Shown: positions 44,246 to 54,096, counted from the stretch's first letter. The stretch: 64,000 bases of DNA from Mesodorylaimus sp. YZB2_4 (GCA_030248295.1 JASANH010001346.1:53835-117834); one strand, 5' to 3'. Notes: a model not told the origin generated them from the letters alone. Made by a program: numbers and translations.

Positions 44246-45741
44246 AAAATAAACAGAGTTGTACTTGGTTTACCGCCCTGAACTGATAGGAAAATCTTTG
44301 CTCCAGCGTGTTTTCAAAGTGAGAATTTGCAAAAAAGGCGGCGGAATTGAAAACATGCAGTCTTCTGTCATGGAATTCGTTTCAATCGACTCCACGAATG
44401 TTATCCTATGCTAGGCTCGACGACTGGCTTCTATCTTTTGCTAGAATGCTTTTGCTAGAATTATTTTATTGCTTCCCAAATCAGAGTGAATTTTTTTGCG
44501 TTTTTAGGTCTTATGCTCGCTGGGTTTAGGCCGAATGCTGGACTATTTCGAAGGTGGCTGGAAATTAAGATCAACAATTACACCGTTCGGCTGAGGTTTT
44601 ATGGAATTCGGTGAGTTTCTGCCTACCCTTCCAATATGGCTTTTTCCAACTGTGGTTGCAGATTTAGAATTAGCGTGCTGTCTTTCCTGAAAAGTCGATT
44701 TTCCTCGAAAGTTAGGAGTCAGAGCCAAAAGTCCGTGAAGTCAGTTACAAGTGGCAAGCCCAGTCAATATCTGCGCGCCGATGTCGAGCGTCTGGAATCG
44801 AGTTATTCGTGCGAGACCCGATCTCGTGAACAGTACAGTTTATTTTCCCCCAACGAAAAAGCAAGTGTTGCGCTGTTTTGTGCACGCCGATGGAACAATA
44901 TCTCCTAAATGTAACCCTCTGCTGCGATTTAACTCTGCTGCAAGGCTGGGTGAAGCTTGGCGGAAGGGGGTTGTTACGAGTGAGAATGGATCAAAACCGC
45001 CAAAGAACATTCGGATTTCAGAATTATCATTCGATAAATGCAACCTCTCTGAAACTGGTCACAAAAAGCTTGTTAGCAGAGTGATTCGAATTGGAACAGT
45101 GATTACTGATTAAAAAAATCTAACGATGCTAATTTCGATAATTCAGCGGTGACGGCCAATGACTCAGAACTTCATGTATCGGTAGCTCGGGTTAGTGCTG
45201 AGAAATTGGAGAAGAAACAACGCCCCGGATTTGATCGCTGGAGACACGAAGGAACGATCACAAATCGGCAGTGGGATGGAGCAAGGATGGAATTCTCTCC
45301 AGTTATATTCGAAGGCGATCGTTGCTGGTCAGAAACGTGCCAAGGAGCCATACACGAATGGAGGTCGCTGTGTTGCGATTGCAAGATGGCCAATGATCAA
45401 TTGCGGCGTGCAAGAGAACATTTCGAATAAAGAATGGCGCCTTTAGCACACGCCAAATCGATGGTTGACAGTCAAAGAGAAAGTGCGCGATCATACATCC
45501 CGAATAAGAAATCAAGGTTTTCATCCCAAGAAATAAAATGATTGCTTCATCTGATGCTTGTGACATTTTCGCTCTAGCTTGTAAATCAGATTTTTGGGCG
45601 AAGCTTTTCGGACAAAGCTTTTATGCATCTGAGTGGCTACTGGCTTTGGGCGAAGCCAGTAGGCATGCATGGAGTCCACGCCTGTGATTGATTATTGGCT
45701 ATGGGCGGAGCCGTTCGATGCACCTGATTGGCTGATGTCTC
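44246..45741. other. no recognised gene
   Basis: Open plus frames at 44,636-45,430 overlap in two or three registers. One (44,751-45,113, 120 codons) has unremarkable composition and no motif. I consider them chance or very old relics. Confidence 0.35.
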
Positions 45742-45826
45742 TGGGCGAAGCTAAGGCGGCGAAGTTGAGGCGGGCGAAGCTAAAACGGGCGAAGCTAAGC
45801 TGGGCGTAGCTGAGGTGGGCGAAGCT
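45742..45826. repeat. 15-bp tandem GGGCGAAGCTAAGGC, six units
   Basis: Six imperfect units of GGGCGAAGCT(A/G)A. Related single words (TTGGGCGAAGCC, ATGGGCGGAGCC) precede the array from 45,590, next to ATTGGCT words. Confidence 0.9.
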
Positions 45827-45986
45827 GCTCAATCGATTCTTGATCCTGATTCATCAAAGGCTTATTCTGTACAGCATACACAAGCACCCGATTTTAAATT
45901 CGCGCCAAGGCCTAGTTCACACTCAGTCTTTTCAAACTCTTATTATATTTTTTGCTCAGACATGACATCACACACCAAATTAACGG

Positions 45987-46256
45987 CTAAAAATCGACAT
46001 AGCACGGGTCGCCCATGAAAGGCGCAAGTTCAGCTTTAGCGCACAAACGCTGAATACAGGTCAACGCCGCATCGACTTGCGCGTTCTCGGCGACGGTGGG
46101 CGATGGCGGGGCGACGGTGGTGCTGCTGCTGCTGGCGTTTTTGGTGGCGGCGGGAGATGGCGGGCCGTGAGATGGAGGGGCAGCGGTGGTGCTGCTGCTG
46201 CTGCTAGCGGTGGCGGGATATGGCGGGGCAGTGGTGGTTCTGCTGCTGGCGTTCAT
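45987..46256 (-). CDS. low-complexity S/T/P-rich frame
   Basis: Minus frame of 89 codons. Three imperfect units of SSSTT-APP fall within a GC-rich GGTGCTGCTGCTG minisatellite (46,075-46,290), then AQVDAALTCIQRLCAKAEL. The tail looks coding-like, but the rest is dictated by the DNA repeat, so this may be no gene at all. Confidence 0.25.
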   Translation of the reverse strand: MNASSRTTTAPPYPATASSSSSTTAAPPSHGPPSPAATKNASSSSTTVAPPSPTVAENAQVDAALTCIQRLCAKAELAPFMGDPCYVDF

Positions 46257-46336
46257 GGCGATGCTGCTCGCGGTGGTGGCTGTTTCTTCGACCAGCTTTC
46301 TCTAAAACAGTCGATACGTGCACTGAGAACAAGAAG

Positions 46337-46640
46337 AAAATGTGGACACTGCTTTGAGGTTACCTCTATAGCTCTCAGTATATCGGTAGTCTCCACCCAG
46401 CTCTTATCATGCTCGTAGAAGCCTGAACCACATAATCAGCTGGCCTAAGAATACAGTACTGTACATAAGTAGTCAAAGAGAATGTGGCACTGCTTTAAGG
46501 TTACGTCCATATCCCCTGATATATAAGGTCTAGCTGCAGCCTGAGTCTCAACTCAATTTTTAGCATGCTCAAAAGAGCCTTCGCTGGATCTGCATACTAA
46601 GCTGACCTATGCTTACAGTAGTGTGCCTATGCACAAATCG
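46337..46640. repeat. about 145-bp diverged tandem duplication
   Basis: AATGTGGACACTGCTTTGAG (46,337) and AATGTGGCACTGCTTTAAGG (46,481) begin two units that share GGTTAC, TATA, CATGCTC and ACAGTA words in order. Confidence 0.75.
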
Positions 46641-46895
46641 TCAATTTAAAAAATCACTTACTTTGGTTCTGACTAAGTCCAACCCACGTTGAAATAAAAA
46701 GCATTGCTGACATAGGAATAAATGAAGCGCAAGGCTTGATCCAGTCTGAAATCGATAATATCTCCTCTGGCCACTCTGAAGACATATTTCTGAACAATAA
46801 CCGACTTGTTGTCAAAAATGGGTGTATATGTCCGACCAATATTTTCTTATTTCTGGCATGGCGTCTGGCAAATACGGTTGCAGCACCATGTAGCC

Positions 46896-47387
46896 CTAAA
46901 TTGGATGGTCTTCGTTCGGCATCACCAATGAATCTGGATGATAATTAGGCGCATAATTCGGTTGAGGCGGCAGCATACCGGCATCAGACGCTAATTTGAA
47001 TCTGATTTGACTGTTGCCGTTCAGATGATCATCGTCCCAAAATCCAGATTCAGTGACTTGTTGACCACATCGCTTACACTTGTAGTTGGCGTCCTTGCGC
47101 TTCCGTTTGTAATGGCTTTTCAAATAAACCAGATTGTGGGCGCCTTGGAAGTCACAGAGAGGACATTCATAACAGCACTCGGTTGACTCGTGATTTTCCA
47201 GATGGTGCTTCAATGTATCCGATCTCATTGATTGACCACAGGTGGTGCAGGTGAAGGTACTGTTCCGGTTGCTCGTGCGTTGGCGTTTGCTGGTGGTGGT
47301 GGATAGACCAGCTTGACGCGTTTCCATATGCTTAACCAAACTGTCGCCGCCCAGAAGCCATTTAGCACACACATTACATTGAACCAT
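46896..47387 (-). CDS. C2H2-type zinc-finger protein or exon
   Basis: 163-codon minus frame with four Cys pairs spaced as in zinc fingers: CNVC...KHMETRQ, CTTCGQSMRSDTLKHHLENH, CPLCDFQ...LKSHYKRK and CKRCGQQ...DDDH. Fingers 2 and 3 fit C2H2 best. The others lack a clean second histidine. An alternative start lies upstream: ATGGAGGATGCG (47,442-47,431) encodes YKCEIC followed by a strong donor GTAAGTGA. Splicing to GGCGACAG would join in phase to LVKHMET. The C-terminal tail is proline/asparagine-rich. Role unknown. It may be a host DNA-binding gene or a transposon accessory protein. A broken mariner lies immediately upstream. Confidence 0.6.
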   Translation of the reverse strand: MVQCNVCAKWLLGGDSLVKHMETRQAGLSTTTSKRQRTSNRNSTFTCTTCGQSMRSDTLKHHLENHESTECCYECPLCDFQGAHNLVYLKSHYKRKRKDANYKCKRCGQQVTESGFWDDDHLNGNSQIRFKLASDAGMLPPQPNYAPNYHPDSLVMPNEDHPI

Positions 47388-47436
47388 TTAAGAGTCACTT
47401 ACAGGTTTGGACAAATTTCACACTTATACGCATCCT

Positions 47437-47520
47437 CCATCGCGCCACGAAATGGAGCTCCACTGCGCCACGAAATGGAGCTCCATCGCGCCAGGAAATG
47501 GAGCTCCACTGCGCCGCGCT
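47437..47520. repeat. 23-bp tandem, about 3.7 units
   Basis: Units of (A)TCGCGCCACGAAATGGAGC alternating with ACTGCGCCACGAAATGGAGC. It separates the zinc-finger exon from the mariner remnant. Confidence 0.93.
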
Positions 47521-47529
47521 AAATGGATA

Positions 47530-48290
47530 CGCCACCTACTGTACCTGACCCTTTGGCACCCACTGTATTGATTCGTGTTTTGACTCAGATCAAAGTGGTG
47601 AATCATTATCATCATCCATAACCGTTCTTCCAAAAAAATCATCTGGATCAGCCGCGATCCTTGTCAGAAGCTCTTTGACGTTTGAACTCGTCTCACGTTT
47701 GCCAGGTCTTTTGGCACACATCGCGCAGACCTTGGATAAATTCAATTTTTCTGTAAAATTGTTTCGACGCTACCCACTGAAATGCATATTTCCTCCGCTG
47801 GCTAGACAACGTCTGTTCAAAGGTCTTTTTTCCCAATCTTTGCCACAACATCGCATTTGTTGTCAGGTGTCGCCTCAGTTTGCCGTCCAGATCTTTGGTC
47901 ATCTTCTATCGATTCTCCCCATGTTTGAGCATAGCAGACCACTTTTTTACTGACGGCAATTCAGGTGCATCATTGCCGTACACTAAGACAATCCGATCGC
48001 TAATTTCTGTCGGCTTCAAGCCTTCTTTTGTTAAAAACTTGATGACAGACTGATGCGCAAAGTTTGTCAAATTTGTAATTTCTCTGACCCACTTCTTGAT
48101 AGATGACCATCTCAAGAACGCATGGCTGAATCAGCGTGATTTTTTGTAGGGATTCTAGTGGGATGTACGGCAGTGTAAAGTACAAATTTCACTGCTGCAG
48201 CTCATGCGGAAGGTACTCAGGCTACCTGGTAGAAGACAAAACACTAGTCTAGTGTAGAGAGTCATTCTTTGTGGCACACCCTATATATAT
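47530..48290 (-). pseudogene. mariner-type transposase N-terminal half with 5' end
   Basis: On the minus strand, an inverted-repeat-like end GGGTGTGCCACAAAGAATGA (48,289 inward, after TATATA) is followed about 170 bp later by the mariner/SETMAR-type HTH: SVIKFLTKEGLKPTEISDRI, then VYGNDAPELPSVKKWSAMLKHG. In other frames come EDDQRSGRQTEATPD and LLTRIAADPDDFFGRTVM, ending SKHESIQWVPKG. These match the usual mariner order up to the first catalytic aspartate. At least three frame changes and stops. The second half is missing, cut off by the tandem repeat. Confidence 0.85.
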
Positions 48291-48339
48291 GTAGACGATG
48301 ATAACTTTATGGAGGATATAAGATATGGGTGAACATAGG

Positions 48340-48425
48340 AAATTTGGTTCGGTTTGGTAGGTAGGTTCGGTTCGGTCGGTTCGGTCGGTTCGGTTTGGTC
48401 AGTTTGATTCGGCTCGGTGCAAAAC
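48340..48425. repeat. GGTTCGGTC tandem cluster
   Basis: About eight GGTTCGGTC/T units followed by GCAAAACCGTG and TTCGATGCTGG, echoing the clusters at 1.1 and 19.2 kb. Confidence 0.85.
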
Positions 48426-48925
48426 CGTGTTTGTTCGATGCTGGCCATATACCCCTACTGTACATACGTTCACAGCGAACGCACGAAACCAGGCGCTGAA
48501 TGCCGCAGGGTCATATTATTGGTGATAAGCATAAAAAGTATAGTTAAGGACAAAAAACTTTTAAACTCTTGGCCATCATGTTTATCAGCAATGGTCAAAT
48601 ATGAATGCAATAAATACGTAAGGTAATTGTGACATGCAGCTTCTCTCTATATGTCTTATTCGTCGAATTAGACTACCCGTGTCCGCAGTATCATCTGTGA
48701 GAACATTTTGACGGTGGATTCTTGAGTGTTCAGGTTATTGTGGAATAGGGCAACGTTGTCTGACGAAAACGTTTTGAACGATGTATCGGCACCTACGGCG
48801 ATGCGCAGTCTTTGGACAATGGCGATACTATCAGAACTATGCCATCGTTCATTTCTTTCGTATAATCCAACGGGTTGGGAGCCACAAGGAAGCTTATCAC
48901 CTATCATGGTTTGGTACGGAATCAC

Positions 48926-49437
48926 GTCAAAATTCGGCCTTCAACTTGAAGCATTTTTGCTTCTAGTTGAAAGTTCTACTGAAAGTAGCAACTGGAAGCA
49001 AAACGGCCTCTACAGGTTCTAGTTTTTTATGTCACACTGGAAGTTCACACTTACAGTTGTTTCGCGTCCTACTTCCAGTGGGCAGTGGTCAACTGGAAGT
49101 AGGGCGTGTGGCAAATGGAAGCTCGCACTTCCGATTTCCACGCGCCCTTCTTCCAGTTGGCTCGCTTTTCAGAAGCGACCGCATGCTCGTGCCACAGCCT
49201 ATGTCCACTAATGATGGACGCCAACCAAATGGAACATCCAGTCGCCACGCGCCCTACTTTCAGTTGACCACTGCCCGCTGGAAGTAGGACGCAAACCAAC
49301 TGGAAGTGTGGGCTTCCAGTTGCTCATCAAAAACTTGGAACCTATATGGTCCCTTTTGCTTCCAGTTGCCACTTCCAGAAGAACTTCCAATTGAAATCGT
49401 TTTCGCTTCCAGTCGGAAGTCTAAATTTTGATTTGAC
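48926..49437. mobile_element. foldback element built of CTGGAAGT motifs
   Basis: The left half (48,926-49,150) and right half (49,200-49,437) are inverted copies of about 230 bp. Matching words include AACTGGAAGCAAAA, AGTAGGGCG and GGGCAGTGGTCAACTG. Within each arm CTACTTCCAG faces CTGGAAGTAG, so each arm folds again. The centre is about 49,180. No protein signature. Confidence 0.88.
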
Positions 49438-51089
49438 CCCAAAGTCGTTGCAGGAATCAAAAACGAAAGTTTTTCTTCAACCTCTAATGGGGTTAGCGAA
49501 AAGCATGAATCCCCATATCTATAATCCCAATGCACCACACTCGCATTCATCTGACGACAGCCGACATCATCATAGCTTCACCAACAAAGACAGCATAGAT
49601 AGATAAACTCACGTTGCAGCAGGATTCTGGCTGTTGACGTTGGGTCCAGTCTAAATTTTTAAATAACAGAAAGTTGTCTCTCAACGGCGTGACATAACTC
49701 AGACCACAAGGCTGTGAATCATTTTTTTGTCAATCCATATTACTACCTGTTCCAAGAACTGTAGGCGTGCGTTAACTGGATTAGCCGCTGGATTTATGCG
49801 GGCGACTTGTGTGTCGTTCATGGTGACTGCTGAGATAAATGACGAGTTTTTCTTGTATTGGCTCGTCACATCAGGCTCGCGTGTAAGCTTCACCCATGTG
49901 CCTTGTCTTGTCGCGCGGAGGCAGGTACATTCCACATAACTCATGATCTTCTGGGGTTACAGTCATTTGCGATTGTTCAATCACAACAAAAGGTTCACTG
50001 ATCTCAGCCTCGTATATTCCAGCAAACAAACTATCCTATCAAGAAGTGATATTCCAGACTATCATGGCATTTGACAAGGCACATTGACCAGTCTCGCTCT
50101 GGCACGCTGCTAACAATAAGTCGTCTAGATCCAACACAAGGTGATCTCGCCGGCGGTGTGAGCATTATCCTGTTCAATAAAGAAGTATGTTACTGTAAGC
50201 GTCAATTCAGTCCACCATTTGTGATATGGGATCAAGTGGTTCTCAGTGCCCGCGAATCCAGGACGTAGACGATTCGGAAGTCGAATCGGACGTCGTCGAC
50301 GAAAACAGCGACGAAGGGCGCGATGAAGACGGACTGGAACCATAAGAAGGCTCTGGTTCGCTGGTCGAGACTGAGCAATGTGACACATAGCCTTTCCTTG
50401 ATCGTTGCTGTTGTCTGTACGGTCTTCTAGGCGGTCGTTTCTTCTTTTTCTTCTGAGACTTCTCGCCTTTTTCATGCTTCTTGTTTTCATCTCCAGGAGG
50501 TCTGTCATCGCCGAGAGGGCCATGACGAGATGTACCTCCAACGTGACTAGAAGAACCAGGATTAACCTCTGTGACAGACGAAATGGTCTTCTGTCGCGTA
50601 AAGGTTGGGGTCGTGGAGGCTGGGATTCGAGGTGGACACAGGGGGCGAAATGTAGATACCCCATGAACAGTTTCGTTCACAACAGTCTCTCCTGGGAAGT
50701 AAGAAGTTCCCACATTAGGATCTGTGTCGAAACCATGATATTCGTTGTCCATCTGCTACAACCCCCATTCCGGTGCCAACGTCGACCGTCGCTCAGCGAA
50801 GCTGTACATCAGCCCCTGCTGTGCCGACTATTATTGTAACATCAGCATTGGAACAAAAGACGAAGTTGGCTACCGAAGATGACCAATGGCTCGCGTCGTA
50901 TGCAACTGGCAATGATATGCCACCACCGCCAAAAAACGTTATTTGCGAACTCATTCACGACTGGCCGTGATTCCCTCTCGTGGGATCATTCCGATTTAGG
51001 CTCAAATGCCATAAATCGTCCGTTGGTTCACTTTGGGTCCAGTAACTATGTTTTTCCTTTCACTCCTCCCCTGTACAGTGCCCGTACAT
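49438..51089. other. no firm gene; possible degraded Gypsy gag region
   Basis: A minus frame (50,243-50,752) has a lysine/arginine-rich patch (KKKKKRPPRRPYR) and a serine-rich end. A plus frame (50,773-50,967) has PPPPKNVICELIHDW. Given the Gypsy protease 150 bp further on, the plus frame could be old gag. No zinc knuckle was found. Confidence 0.35.
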
Positions 51090-51434
51090 GTCACGTACAT
51101 CCCTTTTGGTGTATAGCTTCCGTCCATTACAGCTAGAATTACCCACGTCGACTTGATTACGCTGATTGATAGCTGCTCCTCTGTTTTTTTAATCAGCGAA
51201 CCGACTCTTCGAAGTGTCTTAGGGTCTTCTTACTCTTGAGACCTTCTTCGACCAGGTGGTATATCGGCTTGCACCGATGGCGATGGTCAAATCATGCCTT
51301 TGCTGGGCTATATCTGCCTTGATATCGTCATTGGTGGTAAGGTGTCTTTTAAGACACATCTGTTCGTTTCAGAGAATGGTCGGTACCAAGTCCTTCCTAG
51401 CGAAGATTTTAATCGTGAACGATATCGATTCTAA
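51090..51434 (+). pseudogene. Gypsy protease domain, degraded
   Basis: One frame with two or three stops gives an LPSITARITHVDLITLIDSC segment and then SSVFLISEPTLRSV, followed by GGISACTDGDGQIMP and HLFVSENGRYQVLPSEDF. This is the retropepsin layout: the active-site D-S-G-A appears as DSCSS (glycine changed to cysteine) and the closing ILGxDF block as VLPSEDF. The changed active site and stops make it inactive. It leads directly into the RT frame. Confidence 0.75.
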
Positions 51435-51464
51435 TACCTGACCGATATCGGTGTCATCCAATAC

Positions 51465-52850
51465 ATGGCTGGTGATCTGGCCGGCGTGGAAGTCCTGTTC
51501 AGAAAAGACTCCATCGTATTGGGAAGAAACAACATGGCCCTGCTTGCGTCTGGTATTAGAGTGAAAGCCCATGGTCATGCTGTGATTCCCGTCCCTCTGC
51601 CTCCCGCGTACAGAAGCTCTGATCTCTTGATTGAGCCTGTACATTTCGATTCTCGCGTTATGGTTCCTAGGTGTATCTTTAACGCGAAATCAAGGGACAT
51701 TGTCAAGATTCCGTTGATCAACCTCGCTGGCTATTCTCAGTCGATTCCGAAATACACGCCCATTGGCCTGCTATCCGAACCTGACCCATTTCGAGTTGTT
51801 CGAGTCGATACGTACCACAATCTTGATTTACGTATTCGAGAAAGCCCGAGGAAGGTATGGGTTGTCCCCGATCTTGTGCAATACCTCAATTTGGGTGAGT
51901 ACAGTTTTGTTGTCAACATTGGTCCTGAGGGAAGGCCCTTGCCCAAATTCCTTCACCCTCAGCTCTTGATTAACCCTGAAGTCGAGTTGGTGAATCCAAC
52001 TTTCACGACTGTCTGTGATCTTAAAGAGGATGATTGTAAGAAATGGCCGGAAGCGATCGGAATTGATTCAAACGACCCTATACTTCAGGAAGCTCTACTT
52101 TGCCGTTTGACCATAGGTCATGAGCAACTCTCTGCCATTGAGCGAGATAAGCTCCAACAAGTAGTAGCTTCTAATTGTGATGTTTTCGCTGTAGATAAGT
52201 CCGAGATTTCAGGAAACCATCTAGCGAAGCACAAGATCGACACAGGAGACGCGAAACCTATCATAGCCCGTCCGCGTCGCCTGATCAAAAGCCAGAAATC
52301 GATTGTCAAGGAAACAATTGGTAAGCTCCCACGTTTGGGTTGGATTCGTCCTTCCCGCTCCTCGTGGGCCCCACCGGTCGTCATGGTCAAGAAGAAAAAT
52401 GGCGAATGGAGAATGAGCGTCGACTTCCGAGCAGTCAATGCTGTCACTAGGAAGGACGCGCACTCGCTTCCAAATATTCACGCATTGTTGGACATCCTGA
52501 TGATTAGTACCATCTTTTCTGTCTTTGACATGACTTCAGGTTATAGCCAGATCCCCTTGGATCCGACTACAGCCGAGGAAACTGCTTTTATCACTCCTTT
52601 TGGGTTTTGGGAACATGCAAACATGCCTTTTGGCCTGTGCAATGCCCCAGCCGAATTCCAGCGATGCATGGCATTAGCACTGAGTGGCCGCCTATGGCAA
52701 TACGTCATGTGCTATCTCGACGATATTATTATTTTCAGCAAGTCAGTCGATCAACACGTGTCACATTGGACAAACAAGTTCGATCGCCTCAGGTATGCTA
52801 ATTTGAAGTTGGACCCGTCTGAGTGTTTTAAAGGAATGGACAAGGTTTAG
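51465..52850 (+). CDS. Gypsy (Ty3-type) reverse transcriptase ORF, 461 codons
   Basis: Part of the pol of a Ty3/Gypsy LTR retrotransposon, which copies element RNA into DNA. ATG at 51,465, stop TAG at 52,848. Residues 1-230 cover the protease-RT linker. From about 290 the fingers/palm follow: SSWAPPVVMVKKKNGEWRM, FDMTSGYSQIPLD near 353, FGFWEHANMPFGLCNAPAEF near 390, and the catalytic YLDDIIIFSK near 417. The last residues (GMDKV, then TAG and YPG) correspond to the family's KVxYLGH block, so the stop replaces a glutamine position. It is open for 1.4 kb although the flanking domains are full of stops. Confidence 0.9.
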   Translation: MAGDLAGVEVLFRKDSIVLGRNNMALLASGIRVKAHGHAVIPVPLPPAYRSSDLLIEPVHFDSRVMVPRCIFNAKSRDIVKIPLINLAGYSQSIPKYTPIGLLSEPDPFRVVRVDTYHNLDLRIRESPRKVWVVPDLVQYLNLGEYSFVVNIGPEGRPLPKFLHPQLLINPEVELVNPTFTTVCDLKEDDCKKWPEAIGIDSNDPILQEALLCRLTIGHEQLSAIERDKLQQVVASNCDVFAVDKSEISGNHLAKHKIDTGDAKPIIARPRRLIKSQKSIVKETIGKLPRLGWIRPSRSSWAPPVVMVKKKNGEWRMSVDFRAVNAVTRKDAHSLPNIHALLDILMISTIFSVFDMTSGYSQIPLDPTTAEETAFITPFGFWEHANMPFGLCNAPAEFQRCMALALSGRLWQYVMCYLDDIIIFSKSVDQHVSHWTNKFDRLRYANLKLDPSECFKGMDKV

Positions 52851-52878
52851 TACCCTGGTACTCGACCTTGTCCATTCC
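52833..52878. repeat. 46-bp near-perfect palindrome
   Basis: Arms GGAATGGACAAGGT (52,833-52,846) and ACCTTGTCCATTCC (52,865-52,878) are perfect. Inside, AGTACC and GGTACT pair again around CT. The right half reads on the minus strand as GMDKVEYQG, the same Gypsy block as the left half on the plus strand. The palindrome is thus a head-to-head join of two Gypsy fragments. Confidence 0.93.
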
Positions 52879-52932
52879 TATCAAATTCTCCTCCAAAATT
52901 CAGGCACTGTCTGTAAGGATTGACTCCGAATC
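52860..52932 (-). pseudogene. inverted Gypsy fragment at the left border of the 6.9-kb element
   Basis: Read on the minus strand outward from the transposon end: NPYRQCL, then (after a frame change) GMDKVEYQG. The plus-strand Gypsy just beyond the right end of the transposon (59,879-59,901) has the same bases TCCTTACAGACAGTGCC, coding DPYRQCL. So the two flanks are inverted copies of one Gypsy stretch. Confidence 0.7.
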
Positions 52933-53462
52933 GGCAAACCTTGAAAAATGACCCCCCTATATTATTACATATTTCGAAAGTAGGTGCCATGGGGATCCCG
53001 AAAACGATAATCATTTCACGGCCAGATCAATATTGATAGAACAGGACCCGTTCAAAAATTTTTGGTGTCCAAGAAATGTGGGGTTTGAGAAAACCTGAAT
53101 AGCTTCATTGTTATGCGACCCAAAAGACTCGGACGCGGCTTATTTAAAGAAGCACCTTTCTCTCTACAAACCCTTGATATTTTTTAGAAAACAGTCACTT
53201 TCTATAAATGACAAAATTTGATCAAACGCAAAAGTTCATTCTAGAATTTTCACTAAAATTTATCTCATTCGCGCATTTGTGGGAAAAAGCACTTTATTCC
53301 ATTATATGTTATGTAAAAAGAGATGGGCTTTCAAATGAAACCATCCGCGTCAAAAATAAGTGGATCGGAGATTGTCACGACCCAGTCAAACATTAAAACC
53401 TCCCAACCGGCGCGCAAAATTCAAATTTCCTGCACTTTTGCTCCGTTGTCTGCTGCGTGCGC
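52933..53462 (+). repeat. left terminal inverted repeat
   Basis: Inverted copy of 59,332-59,861. A TATAAA word occurs about 53,203, oriented inward, and could serve as promoter for the plus-strand gene that starts at 53,637. The same word in the right arm points toward the transposase gene. A short open frame in the arm (62 codons, ending DPVKH) is identical in both arms simply because the arms are. Confidence 0.92.
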
Positions 53463-53636
53463 GGTGGTACTGTGGTGTGTGCGAGCGCGGCGCGGTTGAT
53501 TTGAAAATTCGAATTTGAAAGCTTTCGAGCGGGAATAGAATAAAGATTTAATCAAGAAAACTTGTGAATATTCACGGTAAGGCTATAGACACTTTTAAGA
53601 TGACAGTTGTGCCTAAATTTATTGGTTCGAAGCAGA

Positions 53637-54096
53637 ATGAGCGATTTTTATTATCGTACTGCGCGCAAACGATTCCAAAAAGCGACTACACGTTGGTTGG
53701 CCACGATGGCAACAAGTTCAGCCATTACGGACGTCTCGCTTGTAAAATCAATGGCCACTGGCGAGCAAGCGGAATATTATCGGCATTTGGAGGCTATGGG
53801 TATGACCAAAATTGTTGATATATGTGGGGTACCTGAACTGCATCATGTGCTGTTGTTCAGCCGCAGTTTCTTGCGATATCATATCCTGTTTAATTTATAT
53901 GAACCAAATTTTTTTAGAAAAAGTTCTCATCGTCGGAATTATTGCCATAGTCGTCATCGTTGCCATGTTGGTCATCTGTTGTTTTTTCTTGGCGAAGCGT
54001 CGATTAGCAAGAGGTCGAATTGGAGCGAATGTAAGAGTTCCACCATTCGTGGATGGCCGGGTTGATGTCGAAATTGGTGAAAACATGGATGTTTGA
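53637..54096 (+). CDS. transposon-borne single-pass membrane protein, two exons
   Basis: Exon 1 is 53,637-53,799 (ATG through RHLEAM). The intron is 53,800-53,917 (GTATGACC ... TTTTTTTAG, 118 bp). Exon 2 is 53,918-54,096 (TGA). 342 nt in total, exactly 113 codons plus stop, in phase. Residues 1-55 form a basic, helix-prone N-terminal part (MSDFYYRTARKRFQK, EQAEYYRHLEAM). Residues 57-80 are a strong transmembrane helix (VLIVGIIAIVVIVAMLVICC) followed by FFLAKRRLARGR, which by the positive-inside rule puts the C-terminus in the cytoplasm. The tail ends VDVEIGENMDV. Alternative end: a strong donor GTAAGA at 54,031 could splice to TCCTTTCAG at 54,146 in phase. Its function is not recognised and no homologue comes to mind. 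Confidence 0.6.

Noticed and set aside
44636-45430. Cluster of three overlapping plus-strand frames
   Set aside because: Several registers are open at once, which suggests low stop density rather than a gene. No motif.
53208-53396. 62-codon ORF inside each arm of the 6.9-kb element
   Set aside because: Identical in both arms because the arms are identical, with no motif. Treated as a shadow of the repeat.
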